From contig NZ_CP141590.1 of assembly GCF_035581365.1 (NCBI RefSeq), forward strand, positions 2,104,001 to 2,168,000: a stretch of DNA of 64,000 nucleotides. The letters run 5' to 3'. The notes beneath the pieces were generated by a model. That model did no database searches. It was not told the origin of the DNA and worked only from the letters and a program-made list of their open reading frames with translations. The stretch is from Tsuneonella sp. CC-YZS046. Lineage in GTDB: Bacteria > Pseudomonadota > Alphaproteobacteria > Sphingomonadales > Sphingomonadaceae. Shown here one piece after another: positions 16,277 through 25,076 of the stretch. The stretch's first letter is position 1. Each line of letters opens with the position of its first letter. Position numbers and translations under genes: made by a program.

Positions 16277-16933
16277 ATGGCGGGTGGATGCTGTGGGGGA
16301 TGCGAAGTTCCTCCTTCGACTTCCGACACATCGTGGAGACGCGTGCTGTGGATCGCTCTCGTCATCAATGCCGGCATGTTCGCGGTGGAGATCATCGCGG
16401 GCGTCGCCGCGCAATCCGCGGCACTGAAGGCCGACGCGCTCGATTTCCTGGGCGACAGCGCGAATTACGCGATCAGCCTCGGCGTTGCCGGCCTGGCCTT
16501 GCGATGGCGGGCGCGGGCGGCGCTGCTCAAGGGCGCGTCGCTGCTGGTGCTGGGCCTGTGGGTGCTGGGCAGCACGGTATGGATGGCGCTGGCGGGAACC
16601 CTGCCCCAGGCCGAGACGATGGGCGTGATCGGCGTGATAGCGCTGATCGCCAATCTGGCTTGCGCCGTCATGCTCTGGCGGCACCGCGATGGCGACGCCA
16701 ATCGCCGCTCGGTCTGGATCTGCTCCCGCAACGACGCGATCGGCAATATCGCCGTTGTCGCCGCCGCGGTCGGGGTGTTCGGAACGGGGACGGGCTGGCC
16801 CGACATCGCCGTGGCCGCTATCCTCGCGGGTCTTGGCGTCAGCGGCGGATGGCAGATTGTCCGGCAGGCCCGTGGCGAATTGCGAGAGGTCGCACAAAGC
16901 ATGACCGCGCCATCGACAATCAAGCCGACCTGA
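16277..16933 (+). CDS. Cation transporter, CDF-like heavy-metal exporter
   Basis: 218 residues: an N-terminal Cys motif (GGCCGGC, residues 3-9) that may collect metal, then about five to six membrane helices. VEIIAGVAAQSAALKADALD and RNDAIGNIAVVAA carry the paired Asp/Asn motifs of cation-diffusion facilitators. It is shorter than canonical CDF proteins and lacks the C-terminal cytoplasmic domain. ATG 16277 follows GAGGTGG. The MerR-type promoter drives it, so it should export the metal sensed by the divergent regulator (Cd, Zn or Pb). Confidence 0.85.
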   Translation: MAGGCCGGCEVPPSTSDTSWRRVLWIALVINAGMFAVEIIAGVAAQSAALKADALDFLGDSANYAISLGVAGLALRWRARAALLKGASLLVLGLWVLGSTVWMALAGTLPQAETMGVIGVIALIANLACAVMLWRHRDGDANRRSVWICSRNDAIGNIAVVAAAVGVFGTGTGWPDIAVAAILAGLGVSGGWQIVRQARGELREVAQSMTAPSTIKPT

Positions 16934-17005
16934 TAACCTCCTGATCGCCCGCAATGGGTTGCAAGATGGAACGTCCGATTTGGCCGCATTGCGAAACGCG
17001 CCTAT

Positions 17006-17027
17006 ATAGGATAGGGGGGTATCCTAT
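17006..17027 (+). promoter_or_regulatory. DmeR/RcnR-type operator overlapping the dmeR start
   Basis: Arms ATAGGATA (17006-17013) and TATCCTAT (17020-17027) flank a run of six G. A G-tract framed by a short dyad is the signature of RcnR/FrmR/DmeR sites. It overlaps the dmeR ATG (17026) and includes the ribosome site, so the bound regulator would block both promoter clearance and start-codon access. Confidence 0.85.
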
Positions 17028-17301
17028 GGCACATACGAAATCGAACAAGGAGCAGCTTCTCGCGAGAGTCCGGCGCATCGCCGGCCAGATTGCCGCCATA
17101 GAGCGCGCGATCACCGAAGAGGCAGGCTGCGCCGCCATATTGCACCAGGTGGCCGGGGTTCGCGGCGCGGTGCTGGGTCTGATGGATGAGCTGGTCGAAG
17201 ATCATATGCGCGAGCATGTGCTGAATCCCGGCCTCACGAGTGAAGAGCGGGCACAGGGCGCGGACGAACTTCTCGCGACCATCCGCCGCTATGCGAAGTA
17301 G
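17026..17301 (+). CDS. dmeR: DmeR: RcnR/CsoR-family Ni/Co-responsive repressor
   Basis: 91 residues, an all-helical DUF156 repressor. Using E. coli RcnR numbering, all nickel/cobalt ligands are present: His3, Cys35, His60 and His64. The copper (CsoR) and formaldehyde (FrmR) variants do not have this full set. Metal binding releases it from DNA. It is followed after 8 bp by dmeF, as in rhizobial dmeRF operons, and its own start overlaps the operator. The G-rich ribosome site is part of that operator. Confidence 0.92.
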   Translation: MAHTKSNKEQLLARVRRIAGQIAAIERAITEEAGCAAILHQVAGVRGAVLGLMDELVEDHMREHVLNPGLTSEERAQGADELLATIRRYAK

Positions 17302-17309
17302 AGACGGCA

Positions 17310-18239
17310 ATGTCGCTCGATAGTGAAATTCAGACCCTTACCCACGATCATGTGTTTCTGGGCGCGCGGCATGACCGGAACGCGCGCCGCACATTGTGGG
17401 TCGTGCTGCTGACGGCCGCCATGATGGCGGGCGAGATCGTTGCCGGCATAGCCTTCAATTCCATGGCCCTTCTGGCGGATGGGTTCCACATGGCGACCCA
17501 TGCCGGCGCCCTGGGGATAGCGGCCGCGGCCTATGCCTACGCAAAGCGCCACGCCCATGGGCGGCGCTACAGCTTCGGCACCGGCAAGATCGGCGATCTC
17601 GCCGGATTTGCCTCCGCTCTGGTGCTGGGCCTCGTTGCGATGGGCATCGCGGTCGAGTCCTTTGCCCGGCTTCTCGATCCGCGTGCCGTGGCGTTCACGG
17701 AAGCGACGGCCATCGCGATTATCGGCCTGCTGGTGAACATCGTCAGCGTCTTGCTTCTGGGCGGACATGGGCATGGGGATGGGCACGATCACGGCCACGG
17801 TCACGATCACCCCACCGATCATGGGCATCCTCACGAGCACGACAACAATCTGCGCTCCGCCTACATGCATGTGCTGGCCGATACGCTGACCTCCGTTCTG
17901 GCGATCGCCGCCTTGCTGGGCGGCCGCTATCTGGGCTGGATATGGCTCGACCCGGTAATGGGTATCGTCGGCGCCATTGTCATCGCCAGCTGGTCATTCG
18001 CGCTCATGCGCGACACCTCCGCCGTGCTGCTGGACGCCACCGATCCGGCACTGGAAGACGAGATCAAGCAGCAGGTCGAAGGACCGGGCGATGCCAGGAT
18101 CACGGATTTGCACGTATGGCGGGTAGGCCCGGGCGCCCATGCCGCGATCGTGAGCGCAATCGGCGCGGATCACGAGACTATCAGGCAGCGCCTGAAGCCG
18201 GTGCATGAAATAGAGCATCTCACGATTGAAGTGCGTTGA
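17310..18239 (+). CDS. dmeF: DmeF: CDF-family Co/Ni efflux transporter
   Basis: 309 residues with six membrane helices. The family start THDHVFLG is visible, and the transport sites are LLADGFHMATHA (helix 2) and HVLADTLTSVLA (helix 5). A His-rich cytoplasmic loop at about residues 150-178 (repeated GHGH/DHGH) lies between helices 4 and 5, and a cytoplasmic metal-binding tail ends the protein. It exports Co(II) and Ni(II) in exchange for protons. It is co-transcribed with dmeR under its control. A strong terminator follows. Confidence 0.93.
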   Translation: MSLDSEIQTLTHDHVFLGARHDRNARRTLWVVLLTAAMMAGEIVAGIAFNSMALLADGFHMATHAGALGIAAAAYAYAKRHAHGRRYSFGTGKIGDLAGFASALVLGLVAMGIAVESFARLLDPRAVAFTEATAIAIIGLLVNIVSVLLLGGHGHGDGHDHGHGHDHPTDHGHPHEHDNNLRSAYMHVLADTLTSVLAIAALLGGRYLGWIWLDPVMGIVGAIVIASWSFALMRDTSAVLLDATDPALEDEIKQQVEGPGDARITDLHVWRVGPGAHAAIVSAIGADHETIRQRLKPVHEIEHLTIEVR

Positions 18240-18275
18240 GGGCGAAGGCCCGTTCCACCCGATGACTGGCCGATA

Positions 18276-18300
18276 AGGGGGCAGGTGCGCCCTGCCCCCT
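18276..18300. terminator. Terminator hairpin between dmeF and TonB receptor
   Basis: AGGGGGCAGG (18276-18285) and CCTGCCCCCT (18291-18300) pair perfectly around a 5-nt loop. It sits between two convergent genes, 36 bp after dmeF and 20 bp after the receptor stop. There is no T-run on either side, so the stem alone would have to pause polymerase. Confidence 0.65.
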
Positions 18301-18320
18301 GTCGCGCCGCCCGATCACCC

Positions 18321-20648
18321 TTACAGGGTCAGGCTGAGAGTCACCCCGTAAGTCGCCGGCATCCCGGTATAGCGCACGATGGTGTCGAACGCGGGGTAAG
18401 CGGTGTTCCAGTAATATTTGTTGAAGATGTTCTTGCCCCAGACCTCGAAGCGCCAGTGCTCGCCTTCCAGCCCGGCCCGGGCATTGACCAGGGTATAGGA
18501 ATCGATGCCGAACAGCGGGAAGGTGTTCGGCACGGCATCGGGCGGATTTTGCTCGCCGCCCACCACCGAAATCGTCTTCGAGCGGTAGGTGACGGTGCCG
18601 CCCAGGAAACCGTCCAGCGTTTCGGCAACCGGGAATTTGTATTGCCCGTCGAAAGAGAGGTTCCACTTCGGGGAATAGGGCATTGGCGTGCCCGCGAAAT
18701 CGGCCTGGATGCCACCGGCGTTGATGCCGGTGAACCTGTCGATTTCGCCCTTGGTGTAGGAACCGGCCGCCATCAGCGTCAGCCCTTCGACCGGAACCGC
18801 CGTGATTTCCAGTTCGGCCCCCTTGACCGTGGATTTGGGGATGTTCTGCACCACGTCCAGATTGCCCCAGACGGGATCAATGTTGCGGGCGCGCAGCTGC
18901 TTGTTGCGATAATCGTAATAGAACGCCGCGGCATTGACCTGCAGGCGCCGGTCGAGCAGCGACAGCTTGGTGCCGATTTCATAGTCGAGCACCGATTCCT
19001 GCTTGAGCTTGAGGAACTGGCTCCACACCGAGGCGCCGATCGACGGGAAACCGCCGCTCTTGTAGCCCTTGGCCACGTTCACATAGACCAGCGTTCCATC
19101 GGCGGGCTTCCAGTCCAGCCCCAGCTTCCACGAGACATTGTCTTCCTTCTCGCTGTCGAAGAAGCGGCCAGGCGTGCCAGGCGCCACGCCGGCAAAGGTT
19201 ACCCCAAGATCATTGATCGGATAGCAAGCTCCGGGCGTATAATTGCCGGCACCGTAGAATATTTCCCCAACGTTATACGGCGGCGTGATATCGGCACCGC
19301 AGTTGTTGGTGGACAGCTTGCTCTCGGTATAGCGGATGCCGCCCTTTACCGTGATCTGTGGCACGACGTCATATTCCAGGTTCGCGAAGGCAGCCTTGGA
19401 CTTGGTCTTTTGATCCACATAGAAGATATTCTGACCATGCACTCCAAACGCATTGGCAGTGGAGGCGACGTTCCAGCGGTAGAAACTCGACTGGGCGATC
19501 TTGTCATCCGAATAGTTTCCGCCGACCATCCAGCGCAGCCGGTTGCTGGCCCCGTTGCTCAGGCGAAGTTCCTGGAAAAAGCTTTTGATGCTGCCCTTTT
19601 CAGGGTTGTACAGCTGTTCGTCAAAGGCCGTGCCATCCCAGTCGGTCCGTTCGTTCTGCTTCAGCCGCGAATAGGCCGTCACCGAAGTGAGCGTCACGTC
19701 GCTGAACAGCTCGATGTCTCCGCGCAGGGAGATTTGCCAGAAGCTGTTGTCGCGCTTGGGCAGGCCCGCAACCCAGTCGGCGGCCTCGTTCTTGCGGGGG
19801 GCAAGGGGCGATGCCAGAACGCCCGGATCGCCGAAACCGGGGATCTGGACATTGAAGCCGATCAGCTGGGCGGCCTGCGATTCGCCCTTGTCCAGCCAGC
19901 CGTTCAGGTTGAGCTGAAACTTGGCCGTGTCGCTCGGCTCGAAGTCCAGCAGGAAGCGGCCTTCATATACCCGTTTCTTCCCGTTGCGGCTGTCCGGCCC
20001 GTCGGGGCGCGACAGGCTTTTCTGCCAGCCCGATGCGTGTTCGATCCGCTGTGAAAGGCGGAAACCCAGCGTGTCCGACAGCGGGCCGGAAAGATAGGCC
20101 TCTTCCGAAACCAGATTGTAGTTGCCCACGGTGACCCGCGCTCCGGCGGAAAGCGTGTCAGTCGGGCCGGCGGGGACGTAGTTGATGGCGCCGCCGGTCG
20201 AATTCTGCCCGAACAGAATGCCCTGCGGGCCCTTCAGCACCTCGACCCGCTGGAGATCGAAAATGCCGTGCCCGGCCATGATCGGATAGGCCAGCGGCAC
20301 CTGGTTCATATACAGGCTGACTGCGGGCGTGGCGGAAAGCGTGGTGTCGTAGAAACCGATCCCGCGCAGCGAGATGATCGGCGCGGAGGTCGGCGTATCG
20401 GCATAAGACATCGAAGGAACCGCCGCCGTCAGATCCTGGATGCTCGCGATCTGCCGTTCCTTCAGCGCGTCGCCGGACAGGACATTCACGGTGAGGCCCA
20501 CCTTGTTGAGCGATTCCTGCCGCTTCTGGGCCGTCACGATGATTTCCTGGATGCCGGTGCTTTCATCCTGGGCCATCGCGGGGGCAGCCGCGAGACAGAT
20601 CAGGGAGCTTCCGCATAGAGCCATAGCTATCGATGGACGCCGTTTCAT
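18321..20648 (-). CDS. TonB-dependent receptor (sphingomonad catabolic type)
   Basis: 775 residues. A signal peptide (MALCGSSLICLAAAPAMAQ) is followed by the Ton box GIQEIIVTAQKRQESL, a plug with IISLRGIGFYDTTLSATPAVSLYMNQ and VEVLKGPQGILFGQNSTGGAINY, and a barrel ending GVTLSLTL. This receptor type is abundant in sphingomonads and often imports plant or aromatic molecules rather than iron chelates. ATG 20648 is preferred because AAGGAGG lies nine bases upstream. It is at the downstream end of the hydantoinase/monooxygenase genes on the same strand, and its promoter region shares a 13-bp motif with theirs, so it probably imports their substrate. Confidence 0.92.
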   Translation of the reverse strand: MKRRPSIAMALCGSSLICLAAAPAMAQDESTGIQEIIVTAQKRQESLNKVGLTVNVLSGDALKERQIASIQDLTAAVPSMSYADTPTSAPIISLRGIGFYDTTLSATPAVSLYMNQVPLAYPIMAGHGIFDLQRVEVLKGPQGILFGQNSTGGAINYVPAGPTDTLSAGARVTVGNYNLVSEEAYLSGPLSDTLGFRLSQRIEHASGWQKSLSRPDGPDSRNGKKRVYEGRFLLDFEPSDTAKFQLNLNGWLDKGESQAAQLIGFNVQIPGFGDPGVLASPLAPRKNEAADWVAGLPKRDNSFWQISLRGDIELFSDVTLTSVTAYSRLKQNERTDWDGTAFDEQLYNPEKGSIKSFFQELRLSNGASNRLRWMVGGNYSDDKIAQSSFYRWNVASTANAFGVHGQNIFYVDQKTKSKAAFANLEYDVVPQITVKGGIRYTESKLSTNNCGADITPPYNVGEIFYGAGNYTPGACYPINDLGVTFAGVAPGTPGRFFDSEKEDNVSWKLGLDWKPADGTLVYVNVAKGYKSGGFPSIGASVWSQFLKLKQESVLDYEIGTKLSLLDRRLQVNAAAFYYDYRNKQLRARNIDPVWGNLDVVQNIPKSTVKGAELEITAVPVEGLTLMAAGSYTKGEIDRFTGINAGGIQADFAGTPMPYSPKWNLSFDGQYKFPVAETLDGFLGGTVTYRSKTISVVGGEQNPPDAVPNTFPLFGIDSYTLVNARAGLEGEHWRFEVWGKNIFNKYYWNTAYPAFDTIVRYTGMPATYGVTLSLTL

Positions 20649-20675
20649 TTCTTTCACCCTCCTTGTGATCCCTAT

Positions 20676-20688
20676 GGATATTGAATTA
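20676..20688 (-). promoter_or_regulatory. 13-bp motif shared with the monooxygenase promoter
   Basis: GGATATTGAATTA (TAATTCAATATCC on the coding strand) lies in the AT-rich 72 bp between the HyuB-like stop and the receptor start. The identical 13-mer is at 26297-26309 upstream of the LLM monooxygenase, same orientation. It is a candidate binding site for a common regulator. Confidence 0.5.
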
Positions 20689-20720
20689 AGTAATATTTTG
20701 TTTTAAAATGATATTTCTTA

Positions 20721-22928
20721 TCAGCTGTTCAGAATCAGGCTCTCCGGGAACGGGTCGATCACCCCCGGCCGGCTCTGCGGAGCCGGACCGCTGCCGGCGA
20801 GCGCAATATCGACCGACAGGGAGGACGCGCAGCCGGGGCAGTAATGCTCGCGCATCACCACCGGGTCGCCATCCTGGCGCGGCCTTACCTGGGAGCGGAG
20901 TTCCTGGAATCGTTCGGAAATCTCGGTTTCCGCCACGATCGCATGATCGCGCCAGTTCTGCGTGGCGGAGCCGAGCGCTTCATCGCATTGGGTGCAGCGC
21001 CAATCCCCGCCCTCGATCCTGAGCGGCGAGAAAAGCGGAGCGTTTTCAGAGATTTCGCGCGAAGGCTGCTTGCCGATCCGGGCGGCGCGGATCTCCGCGC
21101 GGCGGGTCTTCGTCGCCTCGTAGTCAACGGCACCGAGCGGGTCCAGAACGACCCCATAGATGTCCCGGGCGACACCCGGGGACACGAAATCGTTCGCGAC
21201 ATCGCGCGCGACCAGGGACGGGTCGCGCCGCAGCGGATCGCCCAGCCCCCCGCCGCCGCCATGGATAACGTCGTAGATGTCGCCCCGGTTGATCTGGAAC
21301 TCGGTGACCGTGGCGGTGGTGCGCGGCTGGTCCCCTTCGATGTTGCCGGCGTCCGGGAAGACCTGCTCGTCCATCAGCCGCAGCAGGTTGGTGTCGCGCC
21401 ACATCTTCCACGCGCCGGCCGCGCCCGGAAAGCCGCCGACCGCGCCGCGCGGCGGGATCAGCGCGGTGTTGGTATAGGCGCCGCCGTTCATCTGCTCGCA
21501 GTGGGTGATGGCCATCGCCGTATCGACGCCCAGCCCGCCCCGGCTCACGCCCGGCCCGCCGGTATCGCGCGCGATGCGCCGCCACAGGATCATCCCCGGC
21601 TGGCTGGTTTCCTCCAGTTCGACGTCCGGCATGTCGCAGCCGGACATGCATTGCGCCGCATAGACTTCCATGCCGTCGCTGTTGGTCTGCGCCGGGCCGC
21701 CGGTCGACATGCCCACCGACATCGGGAAAGCCACGGTGGGCTGCCCGTTGCGGCGATCAATGCCGAAGGCGGTGAAATAGGTCTGGTCCTGCGCCGACTG
21801 GCTGGCCACGCGCGAGGCTATCCCGGGATCGCTGCTGAGCGCGCAGGCCTGCGAAATGACATCGGCCAGCAGCTTGTTGATCCGCATCCCCGTCTGGATA
21901 TGCGCCATCGTGACCGGCGCGGGGACGACCGAGTTGACGATGGTGCCGGCCGGCCCGAGATCGAACCGCACCGGCCGCCAGATCCCGGCATTGACCGGAA
22001 TGTCGTAGGCAAGCTGCGCCAGCAGCGTGGTCCAGGACTGGCCGACCACCGCCGGCCACGCGCCGTTGATGAAGCAGTTGACCTGTGGGCCGCCGCGATA
22101 CTGCAGGGTCATCTCGTCGCCCTGCACGATCAGGCGCACGCGCAGCTCGTAAAGCCCCTCGAAGCCCCGGCCGTCATATTCGACCCAGTCGACGCTTTCG
22201 TAGGTCCCGTCCGGAAGTTTCGCGATCATGTCGCGCATCGCGCGCTCGGAGAGGTTCTTGCCTTCCTCGTTGAGGCGGCGGAAGCGCTCCATCCCCATCT
22301 CGTCGACCAGCGCTTCGATCCGCCGGCTTCCCACGTTGTTGGCGGCGATCATGCTGCGAATGTCATTGATGACGGTGCCCGCCATCCGGACATTGTTGCC
22401 GATGAAGCGCTGCCACTGCTCGTCGATCCGGCCGTCGCGGATCACCCGCACCGCCGGAAAGGCCAGAGCCTCGGAATAATTGTCGAACGCGCCCGCGGCA
22501 AAGCCGGACACCGCCGACCCGCCGACGTCCAGCAGATGCGCATTGACGTAGCCCCAGCCGACGATCCCGCCATTCGCGAAGAAGGGCATGACGATGCCGA
22601 CATCGCCCTGATGGATCGCGCCGGAACTGTGCGGATCGTTGCAGATGAAGCCGTCGCCGGGGCGGATGTCCTCCAGCCGGTTGTTGCGCAGCACCGCCTC
22701 CACGCCCGCCACCGAGGTGGAAACGTGGAAAGTGACGTGCCCGGCGAAGGTCAGCTGCTCCACCTTGTCGTCCAGGATCGAGGTGCTGAAATCCTTGGCG
22801 TCCGTCACCACGGGGGAGCCGGACGTGCGCATCAGCGTCACCGCCATTTCGCTGGCGATGTTCCGGATCGATTTCTGATGCACCTCGACATCGATGATGT
22901 CGAACTGGTTCGAGGTTATCATGTCCAT
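20721..22928 (-). CDS. Hydantoinase B / acetophenone-carboxylase-like subunit (copy 1)
   Basis: 735 residues of the HyuB family. Hallmarks are GDGFICNDPHSSGAIHQGDVG near the N-terminus, GTVINDIRSMI, and the glycine-rich GDIYDVIHGGGGGLGDPLRRD. A C-terminal zinc-ribbon-like tail (CTQCDEAL ... HYCPGCASS) is seen in acetone and acetophenone carboxylase type subunits more than in simple hydantoinases. Such A/B pairs hydrolyse or form ring amides or carboxylate ketones with ATP. It starts 16 bp after the HyuA-like gene and forms a complex with it. The substrate is not identifiable. Confidence 0.9.
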   Translation of the reverse strand: MDMITSNQFDIIDVEVHQKSIRNIASEMAVTLMRTSGSPVVTDAKDFSTSILDDKVEQLTFAGHVTFHVSTSVAGVEAVLRNNRLEDIRPGDGFICNDPHSSGAIHQGDVGIVMPFFANGGIVGWGYVNAHLLDVGGSAVSGFAAGAFDNYSEALAFPAVRVIRDGRIDEQWQRFIGNNVRMAGTVINDIRSMIAANNVGSRRIEALVDEMGMERFRRLNEEGKNLSERAMRDMIAKLPDGTYESVDWVEYDGRGFEGLYELRVRLIVQGDEMTLQYRGGPQVNCFINGAWPAVVGQSWTTLLAQLAYDIPVNAGIWRPVRFDLGPAGTIVNSVVPAPVTMAHIQTGMRINKLLADVISQACALSSDPGIASRVASQSAQDQTYFTAFGIDRRNGQPTVAFPMSVGMSTGGPAQTNSDGMEVYAAQCMSGCDMPDVELEETSQPGMILWRRIARDTGGPGVSRGGLGVDTAMAITHCEQMNGGAYTNTALIPPRGAVGGFPGAAGAWKMWRDTNLLRLMDEQVFPDAGNIEGDQPRTTATVTEFQINRGDIYDVIHGGGGGLGDPLRRDPSLVARDVANDFVSPGVARDIYGVVLDPLGAVDYEATKTRRAEIRAARIGKQPSREISENAPLFSPLRIEGGDWRCTQCDEALGSATQNWRDHAIVAETEISERFQELRSQVRPRQDGDPVVMREHYCPGCASSLSVDIALAGSGPAPQSRPGVIDPFPESLILNS

Positions 22929-22944
22929 GCGCTTCCTCCTCGGC

Positions 22945-25041
22945 TCAGGCGCTCAGCGAGAGGTTGAAGTTGAAATGGCGGTCGCGGGAGCAAACGGCCC
23001 CGCTCGGCACGTAAATGGTGGTGTCGCCGACATCGACGATGCAGGGGCCGGCGATCTCCGTGCCCGGCGGCAGGGCCGCTTCGGCATAGACCGGAACATC
23101 CGCCGCCTCGCGCAGGAAGGGCTGGTAGATCCGGCGGATCGAGACGGGTTCCGGCGAAGCGGCCGACTGGACCGGCTCCTGCTCCCGCCCGGCGGGCTTC
23201 TCGCGGCGGAACACGGCCTTGATCGAGAGATTGACCAGCACCACGGAAGAACCCTTCCAGGCGGTGCCCTCCCCATAGCTGCGCTCATAGACATCCGGGA
23301 AGGCGGCGGCGAGCGCCGGAGCATCCTCTTCGGTGAAGGGCCGGTCCGACAGAGGCTGGCTCACCTCGTGGACCTGCCCGAGGAAGCGGAATTCGCCCGC
23401 CCGCTCGATCTCCAGCGCGGCGATGTCGATGTTCTCGCTCTGCGCGTCGAGGCGCGCCTGGGCCAGCATGTCCTCCAGCGCGGCGTTGACCTGATCGACC
23501 TGCGAAGGGTCATCCAGCATCCAGTTGACCGTGCGGTTGTATTGGCGGACATAATCGGCGGTCAGCACGCCATAGGCCGAGAACGCAGAGCAATTGTCTG
23601 GCACCACGATGGTAGGGCAACCGAGCCGCCGGCAGATTTCCACCGCGAACAGGCCCAGCCCTCCGCCATAGGAGAAGAAGGTGAAATCGCGCGGATGATA
23701 GCCGCGCTCCACGCTGACCATGCGCAGCGCATTGGCCATCTCGATCACCGCGAGATCGTAGATGGCGGCGGCGGCGCGCTCCACCGACCAGCCCAGCGGC
23801 GCGCCGATATGGGTTTCCACGGCCTTGCGGGCGGCCTCCACATCCAGCCTATGCGCGCCTTTCAGGTAATTGTTGGGGTCGATCAGGCCGAGGATGACAT
23901 TGGCGTCCGTCACCGTGGGGCGCGTCCCGCCCCTGGCGTAGCAGGCCGGTCCCGGTTCCGATCCGGCGCTGTGCGGGCCGACCTGGGGAACGCCGCGCCC
24001 GTCGAGCCAGGCGATGCTGCCGCCGCCCGCGCCGACCGACACGATGTCCAGGATATTGATCCCGGTGCGATAGGCCCCGAAGGACGCTTCCCGCGCGACG
24101 GTCGGGGTGAGATTGGCGAGCACGGCGGTGTCGAAGCTGGTGCCGCCCATGTCGCCGACCAGCACATTGCGGATGCCCAGCTTTTCCGCGATCTGGCGCG
24201 CGCCCATCACGCCCCCGGCCGGGCCGGACTGCATCAGGGTGATCGGCGTTTCCTCGACCGCGTCGATCCCGATCGAGCCGCCGATGCCCTGGAAGAAGGT
24301 CATCGCGCCCTTGAACCCGGCCTTGCCCAGTTCCGCCTTCAGCCCGTCTATGTAGCGCGTGGTGGCGCGGTGCGAGAGGCAGTTGAACACCGCGGTCATG
24401 AAGCGCGGAAACTCGCCGATCACCGGGTGGGTCGCATGCGACAGGGTGAAGAAGGTGCCGGGAAATTCCTCGCGCAGGATCTGCCCCACGCGCAATTCGT
24501 TGGCCGGGTTCTGGAACGACCACAGGAAGCATACGGCGATGGCTTCCGCGCCATTGGCCTTCAGGGTGCGAATCCCGGCCCGCACTTCCTCGTCGTCGAG
24601 CGGAACGATGATCCGGCCGGCGCTTTCCACCCGCTCGGTGATCTCGACGACGCAATCGCGCTCCACCACTTCGGGCGGGGGAACCTGCAGGTGATCGTCA
24701 TAATCCTGGGTCCGGGCGCCGCCCGCCAGACGGAAGGTGTCGCGAAAGCCGCGCGTAATCAGCACCCCGACCTTCGCGCCGCGCAATTCGGTGATGGCAT
24801 TGGTGACGATGGTCGAACCGTTGACGAAGGCGCTGCAGCGCGACAGCACATCTTCCGTCGTCCGGTCGATCTGGGCGGCCGCCAGCCCTATGGCGCGAAG
24901 GATGCCCTCGCTGTAATTGCCGTGGGTCGTGAAGGCCTTGCTGCGCACCAGCTCTTTCGGGGTGGCCATGATGAGGTCGGTATGCGTGCCGCCCACATCC
25001 ACTCCGATCGCATATTCGCCTTCCACACTATCCAATGCCAT
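22945..25041 (-). CDS. Hydantoinase A / acetophenone-carboxylase-like ATPase subunit (copy 1)
   Basis: 698 residues. The HyuA start AIGVDVGGTHTDLIMA is an ASKHA-type phosphate-binding loop. NVLVGDMGGTSFDTAVL, ISVGAGGGSIAW-like and GSEPGPACYARGGTRPTVTDAN follow in the usual order. It supplies ATP-dependent activation for the HyuB partner. The frame runs on upstream to 25281 but without homology; ATG 25041 has GGAGAG upstream. The LLM monooxygenase gene ends 35 bp before it, so monooxygenase - HyuA - HyuB are one operon. Confidence 0.9.
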   Translation of the reverse strand: MALDSVEGEYAIGVDVGGTHTDLIMATPKELVRSKAFTTHGNYSEGILRAIGLAAAQIDRTTEDVLSRCSAFVNGSTIVTNAITELRGAKVGVLITRGFRDTFRLAGGARTQDYDDHLQVPPPEVVERDCVVEITERVESAGRIIVPLDDEEVRAGIRTLKANGAEAIAVCFLWSFQNPANELRVGQILREEFPGTFFTLSHATHPVIGEFPRFMTAVFNCLSHRATTRYIDGLKAELGKAGFKGAMTFFQGIGGSIGIDAVEETPITLMQSGPAGGVMGARQIAEKLGIRNVLVGDMGGTSFDTAVLANLTPTVAREASFGAYRTGINILDIVSVGAGGGSIAWLDGRGVPQVGPHSAGSEPGPACYARGGTRPTVTDANVILGLIDPNNYLKGAHRLDVEAARKAVETHIGAPLGWSVERAAAAIYDLAVIEMANALRMVSVERGYHPRDFTFFSYGGGLGLFAVEICRRLGCPTIVVPDNCSAFSAYGVLTADYVRQYNRTVNWMLDDPSQVDQVNAALEDMLAQARLDAQSENIDIAALEIERAGEFRFLGQVHEVSQPLSDRPFTEEDAPALAAAFPDVYERSYGEGTAWKGSSVVLVNLSIKAVFRREKPAGREQEPVQSAASPEPVSIRRIYQPFLREAADVPVYAEAALPPGTEIAGPCIVDVGDTTIYVPSGAVCSRDRHFNFNLSLSA

Positions 25042-25076
25042 CTGGTCGCTCTCTCCTTCTCGATCGTCCGTGCCGG

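Noticed and set aside
20844-22967. 707-residue open frame on the plus strand opposite HyuB copy 1
   Set aside because: It mirrors a well-supported gene in GC-rich DNA, has low-complexity composition (His/Arg/Ala/Asp) and no domain. Such frames recur opposite most long genes here (for example 5641-6495, 27174-29606, 31813-34071).
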